In this document: positions 1 to 10,000 of the stretch, one piece after another
How positions within the stretch are numbered: the first letter of the stretch is position 1
How the letters are laid out: every line of letters begins with the position of its first letter
Virus record (IMG/VR): IMGVR_UViG_3300024502_000010
Location: 1-64,000 of that record
Reading direction: 5' to 3' (one strand)
Origin: a virus
DNA: 64,000 bases
Program-made: the position numbers and the translations under genes
Notes under the pieces: model-generated
What the model saw: only the letters and a program-made list of their open reading frames with translations
Database searches by the model: none
Told to the model about the DNA's origin: nothing

Positions 1-3000
1 CAACACCACTATAGTTAATATCAGTACCATTGAGATTAGTTACTGTTCCAGTAGTACTGTTCAGTGTAGCAATAGTACCAACACCACTATAGTTAATATC
101 AGTACCATTGAGATTAGTTACTGTTCCTGTAGTGCTGTTTAGTGTAACAACAGTGCCAATACCAGTATAATTGATATTAGTTCCATTTAAGTTGGTTACA
201 GTACCAATACCACTGTAGTTAATATCAGTACCACTAAGATTAGTTACCGTTCCTTCGGTGCTGTTTAGAGTGGTAAAAGTACTAATACCAGTATAATTAA
301 TATCTGTTCCTGTTAGAGTTGTGATGAATCCAGTAGTACTGTTCAAAGTTGTAACAGTACCTACTCCGGTTACATTAAGATCTTGAGTGTTTAGAGTACC
401 ATAAACAGTTGCACCAATTCCAGAGGTTTCAAATACTTTTAAATTGTCATAATAAAGTGAAATCGAACCATCCGCAGTAAAAGTAGCAAGAGTTTTATTT
501 CCCGTATCATCATAGAAAAGATGTGAGCTAGCTCTATGATAAGTGTTGGAAGCATCAATAAAGAGATTTCCAACTCCAATATCGCGAATAAAACTATTGC
601 CCCCATCGTGATAAATTCTTAAATCATTGCCGTCACCAAAGTAAACACTCTTGCCATCAGTAATTTTTACATCACCATGGAATGTGGAAACACCAGAAAC
701 ACTTAATTGTTTGGTGAATAATGTTGGTCCAGCAACTGTTGTAATACCAGCAAAAGTGGAGAGACCAGAAACATTGATATTAGTCGAATTTAAATTATCA
801 ATCGTAGAGTTTGTACTATTGAAAGTCGCAATAGTACCAATACCACTATAGTTGATATTAGTTCCATTGAGATTGGTTACTGTTCCTGCAGTACTATTCA
901 GTGTAACAACAGTGCCAATACCAGTATAATTGATATTAGTTCCATTTAAGTTGGTTACAGTACCAATACCACTATAGTTAATATCTGTTCCTATTAAAGT
1001 TGTAACAGAACCAGTAGTACTGTTTAAAGTTGCAATAGTACCAATACCAGTATAATTGATATCAATACCACCAAGATTGGTTATAGTACCAATACCAGTA
1101 TAATCAATATTTGTACCACTAAGGTTGGTTACTGTTCCTGTAGTGCTGTTTAAAGTCGCAATCGTACCAATACCAGCATAATTGGCATTTATACCACCAA
1201 GATTGGTTATAGTACCAATGCCATTATAATTTACATTCGTACCACTTAGGTTAGTTACGGTTCCAGTAGTACTATTAAGAGTTGCAATAGTACCAATACC
1301 ACTATAATTGATATTAGTTCCATTGAGATTGGTTACTGTTCCTGTAGTACTATTCAGTGTTGCAATAGTACCAATACCAGTATAATTAACATTTGTGCCA
1401 CTAAGGTTAGTTACTGCCCCTGTAGTACTATTAAGAGTTGCAATAGTACCAATGCCATTATAATTTACATTCGTACCACTTAGGTTAGTTACGGTCCCAG
1501 TAGTGCTATTCAGTGTAGTAATAGTACCAATACCACTGTAGTTAATATCAGTGCCGCTGAGATTAGTTACTGCTCCAGTAGTACTATTCAATGTTGCAAT
1601 AGTGCCAACACCAGTATAATTGATATTAGTTCCATTTAGGTTAACTACAGTACCGACACCGCTGTAGTTAATATCAGTACCACTAAGATCAGTTACTGTT
1701 CCAGTAGTACTATTAAGAGTTGCAATAGTACCAATACCACTATAATTGATATTAGTACCATTGAGGTTAGTTACCGTTCCGTTGGTACTATTCAGAGTGA
1801 CAATAGTACCAACACCACTGTAGTTAATATCAGTACCACTAAGATTAGTTACTGTTCCTGTGGTGCTGTTTAAAGTTATAATGGTGCTTATGCCAGAAGC
1901 ATTAATATTTCTTACGACTGCTAAATCACTTTCAGTGAATTGAACAGCACCTGCCGCTAATCTGGTTCCATATGGGAATTGTGTACTGCCAATACCTACA
2001 GCATAGTTTATCAACCAAGCATCAGTTCCGAGTCCAGCAAACTCACCTGCCTTGAACCACATAATTTTCTTATATGTGGCAGGATTTGTTTCGATACCAG
2101 CGATGAATAACTGAACTAATGGAGTTCCTTCTGTTGATGCGACTGCAACGCCACCATGATTTGCCGTATTATCATTTGAAACATCATTGCCAAGTGCATC
2201 AGTTCTAAATCCAAGAACAATGTCTGGGTCGAATACATTTAATGATTGTGAAAAGATTGCTGCAGATGTTCCCCCAATTGTAATATTACCCGTTACACTT
2301 AAATCGCGATTGACAAATAAATCTCGCGTAACTGTTACATCTTGTGGAGCAGTAAATTGATTTGGGATGCTTAATACTGGTGAAGAACTCTCTCCAGTTC
2401 CGCTGGTAACTGTAATTTGATTTGCAGTTCCGGAAATTGTTTGGACATAATCCCCAGTTGTATCAGTTCCTAATCCAACACTATTTGGTTGAATTGTTGC
2501 TGCTAATGATACATTGCCGGTTCCATCAAAACTAATTGCAGATGCAACAATATCTCCGGTAATTTCAAATGTTCTTGAGTTTTGAAGAGCAGTTGCTGTA
2601 GATGCATTACCTTGAAGAGATCCTGAAAATGTTGTAGCGGTAATTATTCCCGCATTAAAATTGCCAGACGAATCTCTTGCTACTATTGATGAAGAAGTGT
2701 TATCGCTTGTAGCATTAGAAGTTACCGTAAATGTTGTATTATTACTTTGATTAGCAGTAAAAGTTTGTGATCCAGACAACCCAATGCCAGATGTTTGTAG
2801 AGTAAGCGTTCCATCACCAACAATAATTGAACTGGTAGTTACTCCAGTAACTAAACCTTTTGCATTGACAGTGATGCTTGGAATTGAAGTTTGGGAACCA
2901 AAAGTTCCAACATTATTATTAACTGTTGCAAGAGTAGTTACAGTATTATCTGAAGTTACATCGCCAGTTAAATTTGGAATATTAGTTGTAGATGTTGCAG

Positions 3001-4078
3001 TTCCGCTAAAACTTGATGCCGTTACTACACCAACAACTGATACTCCACTACCAACATTTAAACTATTTGTAATATTAACTGATGGTGTGGTTGTTGAACC
3101 GAAATCAAGTGCCTTATGTCCGGATGTGTTATTGATTGTACCTACACCAATAGTTCCCTGAAATGCTACATTTCCAGTTCCGCTATAGATGTAGAATGAA
3201 TTAGTTCCATCCGCTGCTTGGATATATCCACTACTTGGGTGGAAAGATGATGCAGTTATGATTCCAGAATAATTTGCACTTGTACCGCTAAGGTTAGTTA
3301 CTGTTCCTGTAGTGCTGTTTAAAGTCGCAATAGTACCAATACCATTGTAATTGATATTAGTACCACTGATATTGGTTAAATTTGCTGTAGTGCCGTTTAA
3401 AGTTGTAATAGTACCAATACCAGTATAGTTGATATTTGTACCACTGAGATTAGTTACTGCCCCTGTAGTGCTATCCAGAGTAGTAACAGTACCAATACCA
3501 GAAACATATATTGAAGAAAAGGATGATGCTGCTCCAGCAACTGCTACTCCTTTAACTCCACTATAAACTGCTCCACTAATATAGATACTCTTCCCACTAA
3601 AATTGACTCCACTTGGAAGATTAGTTCCAATAAAGTTTAAAGTTCCAGATTGATAATCAAAGAACCATTCGTCATTATTACCAGAACCAGCAGCAATTAA
3701 TTGAGTTCCTGATGAAGCGGCAGTTGCTGCATTTCCTGAGGTATGAACATATACTTTTACAAGATAAGTAGAACCAATTTCGGGAGGAATCCAATCTGTT
3801 ATATTTGTCTTCCAAGTCCTATTTGTTGATGATGTAATATCAGCAATACATTCTACAGGTAATGATGTTGGATATAAAGTAACTACTGATGTGCTGCTGC
3901 CGGGAATTGTTCCCGGAATTAGATTTGATTGTGACCAAACATTATCCCCTCTTATTAGTAGAGGACTTGAAATAGATTCATTAACCGCATCTTTGATTGT
4001 CGAGACATCGGTTTTTGTTCTACCGTAACCAAGTTTTTTCCAGAGATAATCAATCTTCTGATCGTTTGAAATGGCCAT
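1..4078 (-). CDS. Repeat-rich tail-fibre/virion structural protein, C-terminus beyond window
   Basis: The frame is open from an ATG at 4078 (MAISNDQKIDYLWKKLGYG) to the left edge, at least 1359 residues. The N-terminal part resembles cyanophage fibre proteins. Long stretches are a degenerate 26-residue repeat built around NLSGTNINYSGIGTIATLNS. Between repeat blocks is a segment with FGDGNDLRIYHDGG (about nt 600-660), a pattern I associate with cyanophage virion proteins. The composition (Ser, Thr, Gly, Asn, beta-prone, almost no Cys) fits a trimeric fibre shaft. The gene starts one base before the stop of the upstream 872-residue gene, so the two are probably co-transcribed and translationally coupled. 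The receptor-binding tip, if any, would lie outside the window. The structural role is inferred from composition and neighbours. Confidence 0.75.
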   Translation of the reverse strand, partial: MAISNDQKIDYLWKKLGYGRTKTDVSTIKDAVNESISSPLLIRGDNVWSQSNLIPGTIPGSSTSVVTLYPTSLPVECIADITSSTNRTWKTNITDWIPPEIGSTYLVKVYVHTSGNAATAASSGTQLIAAGSGNNDEWFFDYQSGTLNFIGTNLPSGVNFSGKSIYISGAVYSGVKGVAVAGAASSFSSIYVSGIGTVTTLDSTTGAVTNLSGTNINYTGIGTITTLNGTTANLTNISGTNINYNGIGTIATLNSTTGTVTNLSGTSANYSGIITASSFHPSSGYIQAADGTNSFYIYSGTGNVAFQGTIGVGTINNTSGHKALDFGSTTTPSVNITNSLNVGSGVSVVGVVTASSFSGTATSTTNIPNLTGDVTSDNTVTTLATVNNNVGTFGSQTSIPSITVNAKGLVTGVTTSSIIVGDGTLTLQTSGIGLSGSQTFTANQSNNTTFTVTSNATSDNTSSSIVARDSSGNFNAGIITATTFSGSLQGNASTATALQNSRTFEITGDIVASAISFDGTGNVSLAATIQPNSVGLGTDTTGDYVQTISGTANQITVTSGTGESSSPVLSIPNQFTAPQDVTVTRDLFVNRDLSVTGNITIGGTSAAIFSQSLNVFDPDIVLGFRTDALGNDVSNDNTANHGGVAVASTEGTPLVQLFIAGIETNPATYKKIMWFKAGEFAGLGTDAWLINYAVGIGSTQFPYGTRLAAGAVQFTESDLAVVRNINASGISTIITLNSTTGTVTNLSGTDINYSGVGTIVTLNSTNGTVTNLNGTNINYSGIGTIATLNSTTGTVTDLSGTDINYSGVGTVVNLNGTNINYTGVGTIATLNSTTGAVTNLSGTDINYSGIGTITTLNSTTGTVTNLSGTNVNYNGIGTIATLNSTTGAVTNLSGTNVNYTGIGTIATLNSTTGTVTNLNGTNINYSGIGTIATLNSTTGTVTNLSGTNVNYNGIGTITNLGGINANYAGIGTIATLNSTTGTVTNLSGTNIDYTGIGTITNLGGIDINYTGIGTIATLNSTTGSVTTLIGTDINYSGIGTVTNLNGTNINYTGIGTVVTLNSTAGTVTNLNGTNINYSGIGTIATFNSTNSTIDNLNSTNINVSGLSTFAGITTVAGPTLFTKQLSVSGVSTFHGDVKITDGKSVYFGDGNDLRIYHDGGNSFIRDIGVGNLFIDASNTYHRASSHLFYDDTGNKTLATFTADGSISLYYDNLKVFETSGIGATVYGTLNTQDLNVTGVGTVTTLNSTTGFITTLTGTDINYTGISTFTTLNSTEGTVTNLSGTDINYSGIGTVTNLNGTNINYTGIGTVVTLNSTTGTVTNLNGTDINYSGVGTIATLNSTTGTVTNLNGTDINYSGV
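835..1890 (-). repeat. Main block of 26-codon (78-bp) tandem repeats inside the fibre gene
   Basis: Successive units encode variants of GTVTNLSGTDINYSGIGTIATLNST with swaps at a few positions (S/N, D/N, I/V, S/T). Shorter blocks of the same unit lie at about 1-380 and 3260-3500. Period and frame are conserved, and mutations are mostly conservative. This fits a fibre shaft that grows and shrinks by unequal recombination. Confidence 0.85.
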
Positions 4079-4079
4079 T

Positions 4080-6698
4080 TTACGCAGCAGCTCCTATGCT
4101 AAGACTCGTTATAGATTGTCCAGATGTTAAAGCAATTCTTACGAGAACAACATTGCCAGTAGCATTACTCATATTTTCGCTACCTAAGGTCATAGTATAT
4201 CCACCACTTAAAGATGTTGAAGCAATAATTCTATCTCCATTAGTAACAGCACAACCATCAGAACCATTTCCACCAGATCCACTCCCCGGAACACCGGAAC
4301 CTGCATAAGCAGTGTCTGCTTTTAACCAACCATTTAATCCACTTGTAGTATCTATACTTGTTCCGGGTGCAGCAATCCAGAGACCCGAAATACCTGTAGA
4401 ACTTGTGATATTAATATCAAAGTTAGCAACAACTTTTCTTCTAAATGCAAAAGTGAAATACTGAGTTCCACTTCTTCCAGATGAAAAATCTGGACCAACT
4501 GGGAGATATCCAGTTGAGTAGTTCACTTGATTATGAGTGATGCTACCCAATCTCACAACCGCTTCTCTTGTTGCAGTAATTCCCGCAGGAGAAGAAGATT
4601 CTGAATATGGGTTGTTGGTGTAAAAATTAGTTACGCCACTATATGATGGAGTGTTTGTAGTAATTCCGGGACCAAAATCATATATTCTCTTACCATTGTC
4701 AGTGTAAGTTCCATCACCAAGTCCAGAAGGAACTGCTATAGAAATTTCGGAAATTCCAGATTGAGATGCAGTATGAACTTGAATGTTCGTTGAAATATCA
4801 CTTGTGTAACTACTGGTTCCATTTACATTCTTAGCACGAACTCTAACTCTATCAACAGTTCTTACGCTTGATGATGTGATTGGAACGGTCAAACTTGCAA
4901 TAGCATATGGTGAAGACACTCCAACATTAGCAATCGGTATCCCACCACTCAGCATACTTGAAGGACCATCAATCTGAGCATAAGTGTAATCAGTATCATT
5001 TGTAGCCGCACTTGAAGTTCCTTCTTGGTTTGTTCCAGTATCAACTTCAACAATATTAGATTGATTAGTATATGTCTGCCCAGTAAGGTTAGTAACTGTC
5101 AGTCCAGATAAAGTAAGAGATGGTGAACCAGTATTATAATAAGGAATACCAGAAACATATCGATAAGTGCCGGCAACATTTTCGGTAAGTGTTGCTGTAG
5201 AAATACTGACAACGGGTGTAGCGGTTATATCATCTTTCACAAACTGCACTGTATTAGTATTTCCAGTAGAACTATGAAGCAACTGCATACTATTCACACC
5301 AGTTGCTAAAGAAGAAACTAATTTAGAAACTTTTGCTTTGAATCCTTTATATAATCCTGGATAATATATGCTTGATGCGAAAGTAGTGGTAGAACCAGAA
5401 GAATTCAATAATTGATAATCACTCTCTTCAGTAATCACCAAACTCGTATAAGTTCCTGAATCATCTCCACTAGTTAATACTCGGGAACCATCTGAAGAAC
5501 CATTCACCTGTGCTGTAAGAGTTCCATTGTTTGCATCATATGCAAAAGAAGAAATTGCTGTTGCTTCAGCAGTTCCACTAGTTACGCGATTAACATCAGT
5601 ACCTGCTGTTAGTGTTGTACCTCCAGTATTATCAGTAAATCCAGAAACAAGTCTTGGACTAGTCCCGGTGCTAGTAACATTCGATAATGTTTTGCTGCTT
5701 AGTCCATCTGGTGCAGTTGGAGCATCATCATAAACTTTTAATAGTGATGTTCCAGTAGCAGGAATAACAGATGGGTTTGCTGTATTGTGTGCGTTTAAAG
5801 TTAGTGTAAGTGTATCTCTACTTGTAGAACTATTTGTACCTTGACTCCAAGTATGCTGAAGTCTAGCGGCAGAAGCATCAGCACCTCCATTAGCAGTATT
5901 AATTAGGATAGAATCATTAGTTGATCCATCTCCCCAGTTCATTGTATAATTAACTGTTGCGCCATTAGTATTTGTTGTATTATTATCTAAGTATAAAGAT
6001 TGCCCTTCTACAACATATAAATCATTACCTGAGAGAGCAGTACCTCCAGATGATGCTCTGTATAAATCAAAAGTAACAACTGGATCTGGTGTATAAACTG
6101 TAATATAATTACTCTTTGCCGCAGAATAACTACTCCCTGCTCCAATTCCGGAGTTATTTTTGGCGACCAAAGAGATTGAGAATAATCCTCCCGCAGGTTG
6201 GGTATATGTATGTGGAATAGAAGCAGAAGCGTAGTTAGAAGTTGTAGTTCCATCGCCCCAATCAACATCATACCTATTTGCGTTTCCGGAACTTGTAACT
6301 GATAAAGTAATTGATAAAGGAGAACCTCCAGTCACCACATTTGATGAAAAATCGACATTAGTAACTGCAGTGTTTCTAATAATATTAAATGCCAGTTCGT
6401 TTAAATCATCTATACTATTGACAATTTTTGTATTGGTTGTGAATGTATTCAATGCTCCTGATGATGTTAAACTTCCATCATCAGCAGAACCTAGAGTTAA
6501 ATATCCACCAGTCCCAGAAAATGATGATGCGGTAACAACACCTGTTATTAATACATCATCAATTACATGAAGTTTTGATGAAGCATTTGTTGTACCAATA
6601 CCAACCTTCCCAGTAACTTCTAATACCGTACTACTTTCGGTATATGATATGATACCAACCTTAAGATTTTTTTGTCTGTTACTGAGATATTTTGTCAT
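4080..6698 (-). CDS. Virion structural protein with PKD-like beta domains
   Basis: 872 residues from ATG at 6698. The N-terminus (MTKYLSNRQKNLKVGIISY, then GKVGIGTTNASSKLHV) is of the kind seen in cyanophage fibre proteins. Two PKD-type cores are visible: YDVDWGDGTTT followed by PHTYTQ near residues 125-150, and NYTMNWGDGSTND near 245-255. The rest is Ser/Thr-rich beta-prone sequence ending SITSLSIGAAA. PKD domains are extracellular beta sandwiches often found in adhesins and glycan-binding proteins, so a surface-exposed fibre or decoration role is inferred. It sits between two other fibre-like genes. No enzymatic motif seen. Confidence 0.7.
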   Translation of the reverse strand: MTKYLSNRQKNLKVGIISYTESSTVLEVTGKVGIGTTNASSKLHVIDDVLITGVVTASSFSGTGGYLTLGSADDGSLTSSGALNTFTTNTKIVNSIDDLNELAFNIIRNTAVTNVDFSSNVVTGGSPLSITLSVTSSGNANRYDVDWGDGTTTSNYASASIPHTYTQPAGGLFSISLVAKNNSGIGAGSSYSAAKSNYITVYTPDPVVTFDLYRASSGGTALSGNDLYVVEGQSLYLDNNTTNTNGATVNYTMNWGDGSTNDSILINTANGGADASAARLQHTWSQGTNSSTSRDTLTLTLNAHNTANPSVIPATGTSLLKVYDDAPTAPDGLSSKTLSNVTSTGTSPRLVSGFTDNTGGTTLTAGTDVNRVTSGTAEATAISSFAYDANNGTLTAQVNGSSDGSRVLTSGDDSGTYTSLVITEESDYQLLNSSGSTTTFASSIYYPGLYKGFKAKVSKLVSSLATGVNSMQLLHSSTGNTNTVQFVKDDITATPVVSISTATLTENVAGTYRYVSGIPYYNTGSPSLTLSGLTVTNLTGQTYTNQSNIVEVDTGTNQEGTSSAATNDTDYTYAQIDGPSSMLSGGIPIANVGVSSPYAIASLTVPITSSSVRTVDRVRVRAKNVNGTSSYTSDISTNIQVHTASQSGISEISIAVPSGLGDGTYTDNGKRIYDFGPGITTNTPSYSGVTNFYTNNPYSESSSPAGITATREAVVRLGSITHNQVNYSTGYLPVGPDFSSGRSGTQYFTFAFRRKVVANFDINITSSTGISGLWIAAPGTSIDTTSGLNGWLKADTAYAGSGVPGSGSGGNGSDGCAVTNGDRIIASTSLSGGYTMTLGSENMSNATGNVVLVRIALTSGQSITSLSIGAAA

Positions 6699-6705
6699 TT
6701 TCGTA

Positions 6706-7035
6706 TTAGTTAAGAGTTTCTAAAATACTTGCAATGAATTTTAAATTAGTTGCATCACTTCCCGACAAAACTAATTTATCTCCACTCTCAAGAACCAATT
6801 TTCCTGAGAGAAGATTTGCAGTATCATTTCCCGAAATTGGATAATTTTTTACCAATTCAGTATCAGTAGAGCTTCTTCTATGAATAAATGTTATATCGTA
6901 GGGAGATGCTCCGATATTTGTGACTTGTGCCAAAAGAACAACGCCAGTATATCCGACTGGAGCAGTGTAAACTTCTACTGGACTTGTAGAAACTACTGAA
7001 GTTACTGTCTGAAATACATTAAGTGCTAATGCCAT
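6706..7035 (-). CDS. Small beta-rich virion-associated protein
   Basis: 109 residues starting MALALNVFQTVTSVV. The whole chain is hydrophobic/polar alternating and beta-prone (VEVYTAPVGYTGVVLLAQVTN, KLVLESGDKLVLSG), with no Cys or catalytic motif. It lies 4 nt downstream of the collagen-like fibre stop and 7 nt upstream of the PKD protein. That spacing indicates one transcript and a probable role in fibre attachment or as a small capsomer-like decoration. I recognise the type as common in cyanomyoviruses but know no assigned function. Confidence 0.65.
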   Translation of the reverse strand: MALALNVFQTVTSVVSTSPVEVYTAPVGYTGVVLLAQVTNIGASPYDITFIHRRSSTDTELVKNYPISGNDTANLLSGKLVLESGDKLVLSGSDATNLKFIASILETLN

Positions 7036-7039
7036 GTTA

Positions 7040-10000
7040 TTATCCTCCTAATGCGAGTATGAATGGTGTCATTGTAGAAAATAAACTTCTTGTATAAGAT
7101 GCACCACTGATTGTTCCTGTTTGTTGATTAATAACAACTCCATCACCAATTCTAAAATTGCCAGATTGATCGGTAGTAGTATAAACAACCAATCCGCCAT
7201 TTCTAGAATCAGTTTCATTTTGTTGAATAGGAACACCACCATTTCTAGGAAGAGCTGTTGCAATGTCAACACCAGAACCAATATATTCTAGAGAATGACC
7301 AGAAGCTAAAACACGACTTTGTTTGAAGAAATTAACTTCACTGCCAACACCAACTACATAAGGAATTGTATCATTAACAGTAATAGTACAGATTCCACTT
7401 GAAATTGGAGTCGAACTCAATACTGCATAATATACAGGAGAAATAATTGCCGATCCTATGGCTGTATTTATTCCTGCATTTGGGGAGCTAAAAGTAACTT
7501 TTGGTGCAACAGTATATCCCCTACCTTCGGAAATAATATCAACTGAAGAAATTGATCCATTTGTAATTTGCACAGATGCAGTCGCTGGTATGCCCCAGTC
7601 AGACTCTGGTGGATCAATAGTTACTATTGCAGGTCCAGTATATCCACTACCTCCAGATGATATACCAATACCTTTTATTGTATAATATAATCTATCAAAA
7701 TAAATTACTTGACCATCGAATGGTCTTACAATACTGATATTTACTGTTCCTGTATTTGAAATATGAGCATGTGGAAGAGTAGAAACTCCAACATAAACAC
7801 TAAATGTGGTGCTTGCCATAGAAACCGCTGGCAAAGCGTTTGCTCCATTTATATTTCCTGCATTTAGGCGAGTTGTGATAATACCAACAAGATTGTCTAT
7901 GAATGACTGTACATCGGCACATGATGATGGACTTGTATTGATGCCTGTAAGAGGATCTGCAATGATTGATAAATCCTTATTTGTTAAATTATTAGTAATC
8001 GCAAGTTTCATTAATTCTCTTGCAGAAGTAAACCCAACAATTGTCTGAGGAACTTCTCCATCAACACCATGTGTTAAAATTGATCCATCTAATTTAAAAT
8101 ACGCTTTAGTAGCATCTAAAGTATTTTTACTTGTATAATCTCTAACATCAATCGATACTGCATCTACAATATATCCAATATCTCTTTTGCACTTATCTGG
8201 GCTTGGATTTGTGAAGTCAGTATATGCAACTCCTATGGCGTTATATGCCAAATCAACAATTTCTTGACGATTTGATTGAATCAAATTATATGCATCATAG
8301 TATCTACCGGGAGCAACAGAAACGGTATTGAATGTATACCCATTTCTTCCAGAAGGATATGTGACTATTCCGGGACCTGAAGGGCAATTAAATTCCAAAC
8401 CATGTAAAGATACTCCCATTCCAACTGAAAACTTATGGGGAATATTTGTAGTTGCAGTTAATATTCCAGTGGTATTATCATATCTTGCAGAAACTATACC
8501 TAAAATTGGAGAATTCAAATTAACTACGAATGTACTTGAATTTGCTGAAGATTGTTCAGTAACAATTCCAGTATAACTCTTACTACCTACACCATCAGCA
8601 ACAAGACCATAATTACCGAATGAAGCATTTGAGTTTGTTAAATCACATGCTCCACCAGATCCGCAATAGACAGCTATGTCATTGCATATAGTAAACAATG
8701 ATACCAACTGGGCATATCCACCATTAGTAATAGAAACTCCAATACCATTTTGATTGTATTGTGTAAAGGAATCTGTAACCATACTCTTAAATGGACCAAG
8801 AACATGGTTACCATCAATCTTCATTCCAATACTGTTGACAATAAAATTAGTACAGTTCCTAATATAAGGAGATTGGCTTGAAAAACCTATCTGGTTTGGA
8901 TTAAATGCAAATACTGCTTTTCCTTTATTTAAAGAACCAGTATATGAAATTTCAGTCACATAATTTCCTTCAGAAACATGGAATAAATCTTGGTCTGGAT
9001 TTAGTGGAGATACTGATACCTCTCTCAAACTATCTCCAGTAATTGAAACTTGTTTTTTAAGGACTAGTGGATTATTTTCTACATAATGTCCAGAAGTAAC
9101 CTTAATAACTGTTCCAGTTGTTGCTACTGTGAGAGCTGCTCCAATTGTTCTTTTTGCATCTCCGAGTTTGAGTCCTGTGTTTGTGTCGTTTCCATCTGAG
9201 GTTACATATAAAATACTTGTTACTTGAGTACCAAGAATTCCCGAAATACCCTGAGCACCTTGTATACCATGAGCTCCCTGAGCTCCTGCATTTCCAGATC
9301 TTCCCTGAGAACCTTGAGAACCTTGAATGCCTTGAGAACCTTGTATTCCAAATCCAGTATTTCCTTGAACGCCTTGAGTACCTTGGACACCTTGACCAGC
9401 AAATTCTCCGGGTAATCCTTGAGATCCTTGAATGCCAAATCCAATAATACCTTGAGATCCAATACTTCCCTGTACACCTTGTCCAGCAAATTGTCCGGAA
9501 ATTCCTTGTGGTCCTATAGGTCCAATAGAACCGATATCACCGACAGATCCTTGAATTCCTTGCCCCTCAAAACCTTGAATTCCTTGTGCTCCAATTTCAC
9601 CCTGAATACCTATTAACCCCTGAGAACCTTGAGTACCTTGCCCCGCAAATTCTCCGGGGATACCTTGAGAACCCTGAGAACCACTAAACCCAGCAGACCC
9701 CTGGGCTCCTTGGCCAGCAAATTCTCCGGGGATACCTTGAGAACCCTGAACACCTGTAGATCCAAGAATTCCTTGAGCACCCTGAGAACCCGATAATCCA
9801 GAAGAACCTTGAGCCCCCTGTCCAACAAATTCTCCAGATATTCCTTGAAGACCCTGAAGACCTCTTTCACCTCTAGCTCCTTGAGAACCTTCAAAACCTT
9901 GAGAACCTTGAAGACCCTGAATTCCTTGGTTTCCAGAAGAACCTTGAACTCCAGTTCCCACTCTACCTTGTGTTCCCTGAGTTCCTTGTCCAGCAAATTC

